DNA of 6,348 nt from the NCBI GenBank assembly GCA_002779555.1, contig PEWI01000128.1:1363-7710 (forward strand), in the 5' to 3' direction. Shown one piece after another: positions 5,887 through 6,348 of the stretch. Under the pieces are notes generated by a model. It ran no database searches. It worked only from the letters and a program-made list of their open reading frames with translations, and was not told the DNA's origin. The DNA comes from Candidatus Bathyarchaeota archaeon CG07_land_8_20_14_0_80_47_9. GTDB lineage: Archaea > Thermoproteota > Bathyarchaeia > Bathyarchaeales > Bathycorpusculaceae. The position numbers and the translations under genes are program-made. Each line of letters starts with the position of its first letter. Position 1 is the first letter of the stretch.

Positions 5887-6348
5887 TTGGCAAAGAAAAA
5901 AGAACCGATATGGATTGCGAGAGAGCTTTCAAGATGTAGCGGATGCAGAAAGTGCGAAATTGCATGCTCACTAGCCCACGAAAACCGTGTATGGCCAGAG
6001 GCTTCAAGAGTGAGGGTCTTCATGCTTGTCCCGGGTCTGGAGTTTCCGCACCTCTGCGCTCAATGCGAAGACTACCCTTGCGTAAAGGCATGCCCGTTCA
6101 AGGCATTGTCAATAAGCAATGAAACCGCAGCAGTTCTGGTCAATGCTAAGGCATGTACTGCCTGCGGAAAATGCATTAACGCCTGCCCAGGGAGAATCCC
6201 GCATCTTCACCCATCGAAGAACAAAATCGTGATTTGCGACTTGTGCAAGGGCGACCCGCAGTGCGTCAAGGTCTGCCATGAGGGTGGATATAACGTGCTG
6301 ACGAAAGTGCCTAGAAGGGACATGTCGTACAAGCTCTATGCACGCAGG
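5887..6348 (+). CDS. Ferredoxin-like electron-transfer subunit with four [4Fe-4S] motifs (partial, runs off right edge)
   Basis: The first 154 residues of a soluble iron-sulfur protein are present. Sixteen cysteines fall into four groups: C17xxC20xxC23xxxC27, C57xxC60x4C65xxxC69P, C90xxC93xxC96xxxC100P and C117xxC120x5C126xxxC130. This is the layout of HycB/DmsB-type subunits, in which motifs I and IV, and II and III, pair to hold four [4Fe-4S] clusters that carry electrons to or from a catalytic partner. There is no signal peptide or membrane segment, so it should be cytoplasmic. The start is uncertain: TTG at 5887 with GAGAGG 10 bases upstream is preferred, TTG at 5869 is possible, and a TAA at 5848-5850 closes the frame. 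Related subunits are usually 160-200 residues, so little is missing. In archaea such a gene often precedes an aldehyde ferredoxin oxidoreductase or a molybdopterin enzyme; that partner would lie to the right and is not visible. Confidence 0.85.
   Translation, partial: MAKKKEPIWIARELSRCSGCRKCEIACSLAHENRVWPEASRVRVFMLVPGLEFPHLCAQCEDYPCVKACPFKALSISNETAAVLVNAKACTACGKCINACPGRIPHLHPSKNKIVICDLCKGDPQCVKVCHEGGYNVLTKVPRRDMSYKLYARR

Noticed and set aside
5786..6007. Minus-strand 73-residue frame across the divergent promoter and ferredoxin gene
   Set aside because: It is opposite the Cys-motif coding sequence and spans the promoter region; no family features.
1..6348. Mobile element, CRISPR, toxin-antitoxin or defence system
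   Set aside because: No transposase, integrase, spaced repeats, terminal repeats or defence-type domains were seen; the recognisable genes are housekeeping-type and redox families.

Overview
The window looks like a chromosomal segment of an uncultured archaeon, possibly of the Bathyarchaeia or a related TACK lineage. The reasons are an archaeal-type endonuclease Q, short AT-rich TATA-like elements, GAGG(T)-type ribosome binding sites, tightly packed genes and abundant TTG/GTG starts. The lineage is inferred from family content and style, not proven. I see no mobile element, CRISPR array, tRNA or rRNA, and no gene-free stretch longer than about 160 bases.

Six of the seven genes lie on the minus strand, so that block reads right to left. 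It begins at about 5796 with a DedA/VTT-type membrane protein whose end overlaps the start of endonuclease Q, a PHP-domain nuclease that cuts at deaminated bases (5105 to 3819). After a 101-base spacer comes a 112-residue helical protein with no assigned function (3717 to 3379). After a further 156-base spacer with promoter-like and hairpin-like elements comes tldD (3222 to 1837). It overlaps tldE (1850 to 486), and 43 bases later a membrane iron-sulfur protein of NapH/Fer4_5 type begins (442) and runs off the left edge. This last gene starts with TTG and is easy to miss.

On the right, a 90-base divergent region separates the block from a plus-strand gene (from about 5887) for a ferredoxin-like subunit with sixteen cysteines arranged for four [4Fe-4S] clusters. 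It runs off the right edge and is probably the electron-transfer subunit of an oxidoreductase lying just outside the window.

The genes form at least three functional units. These are the VTT protein with EndoQ (coupled by overlap, functional link unknown), TldD with TldE (a known heteromeric metalloprotease) followed by an iron-sulfur membrane protein, and the divergent ferredoxin. Most families are recognisable. The more unusual points are the TldD-TldE-FeS arrangement, the inverted repeat in the tldD leader, the uncharacterised 112-residue protein, and starts that are non-ATG in six of seven genes.
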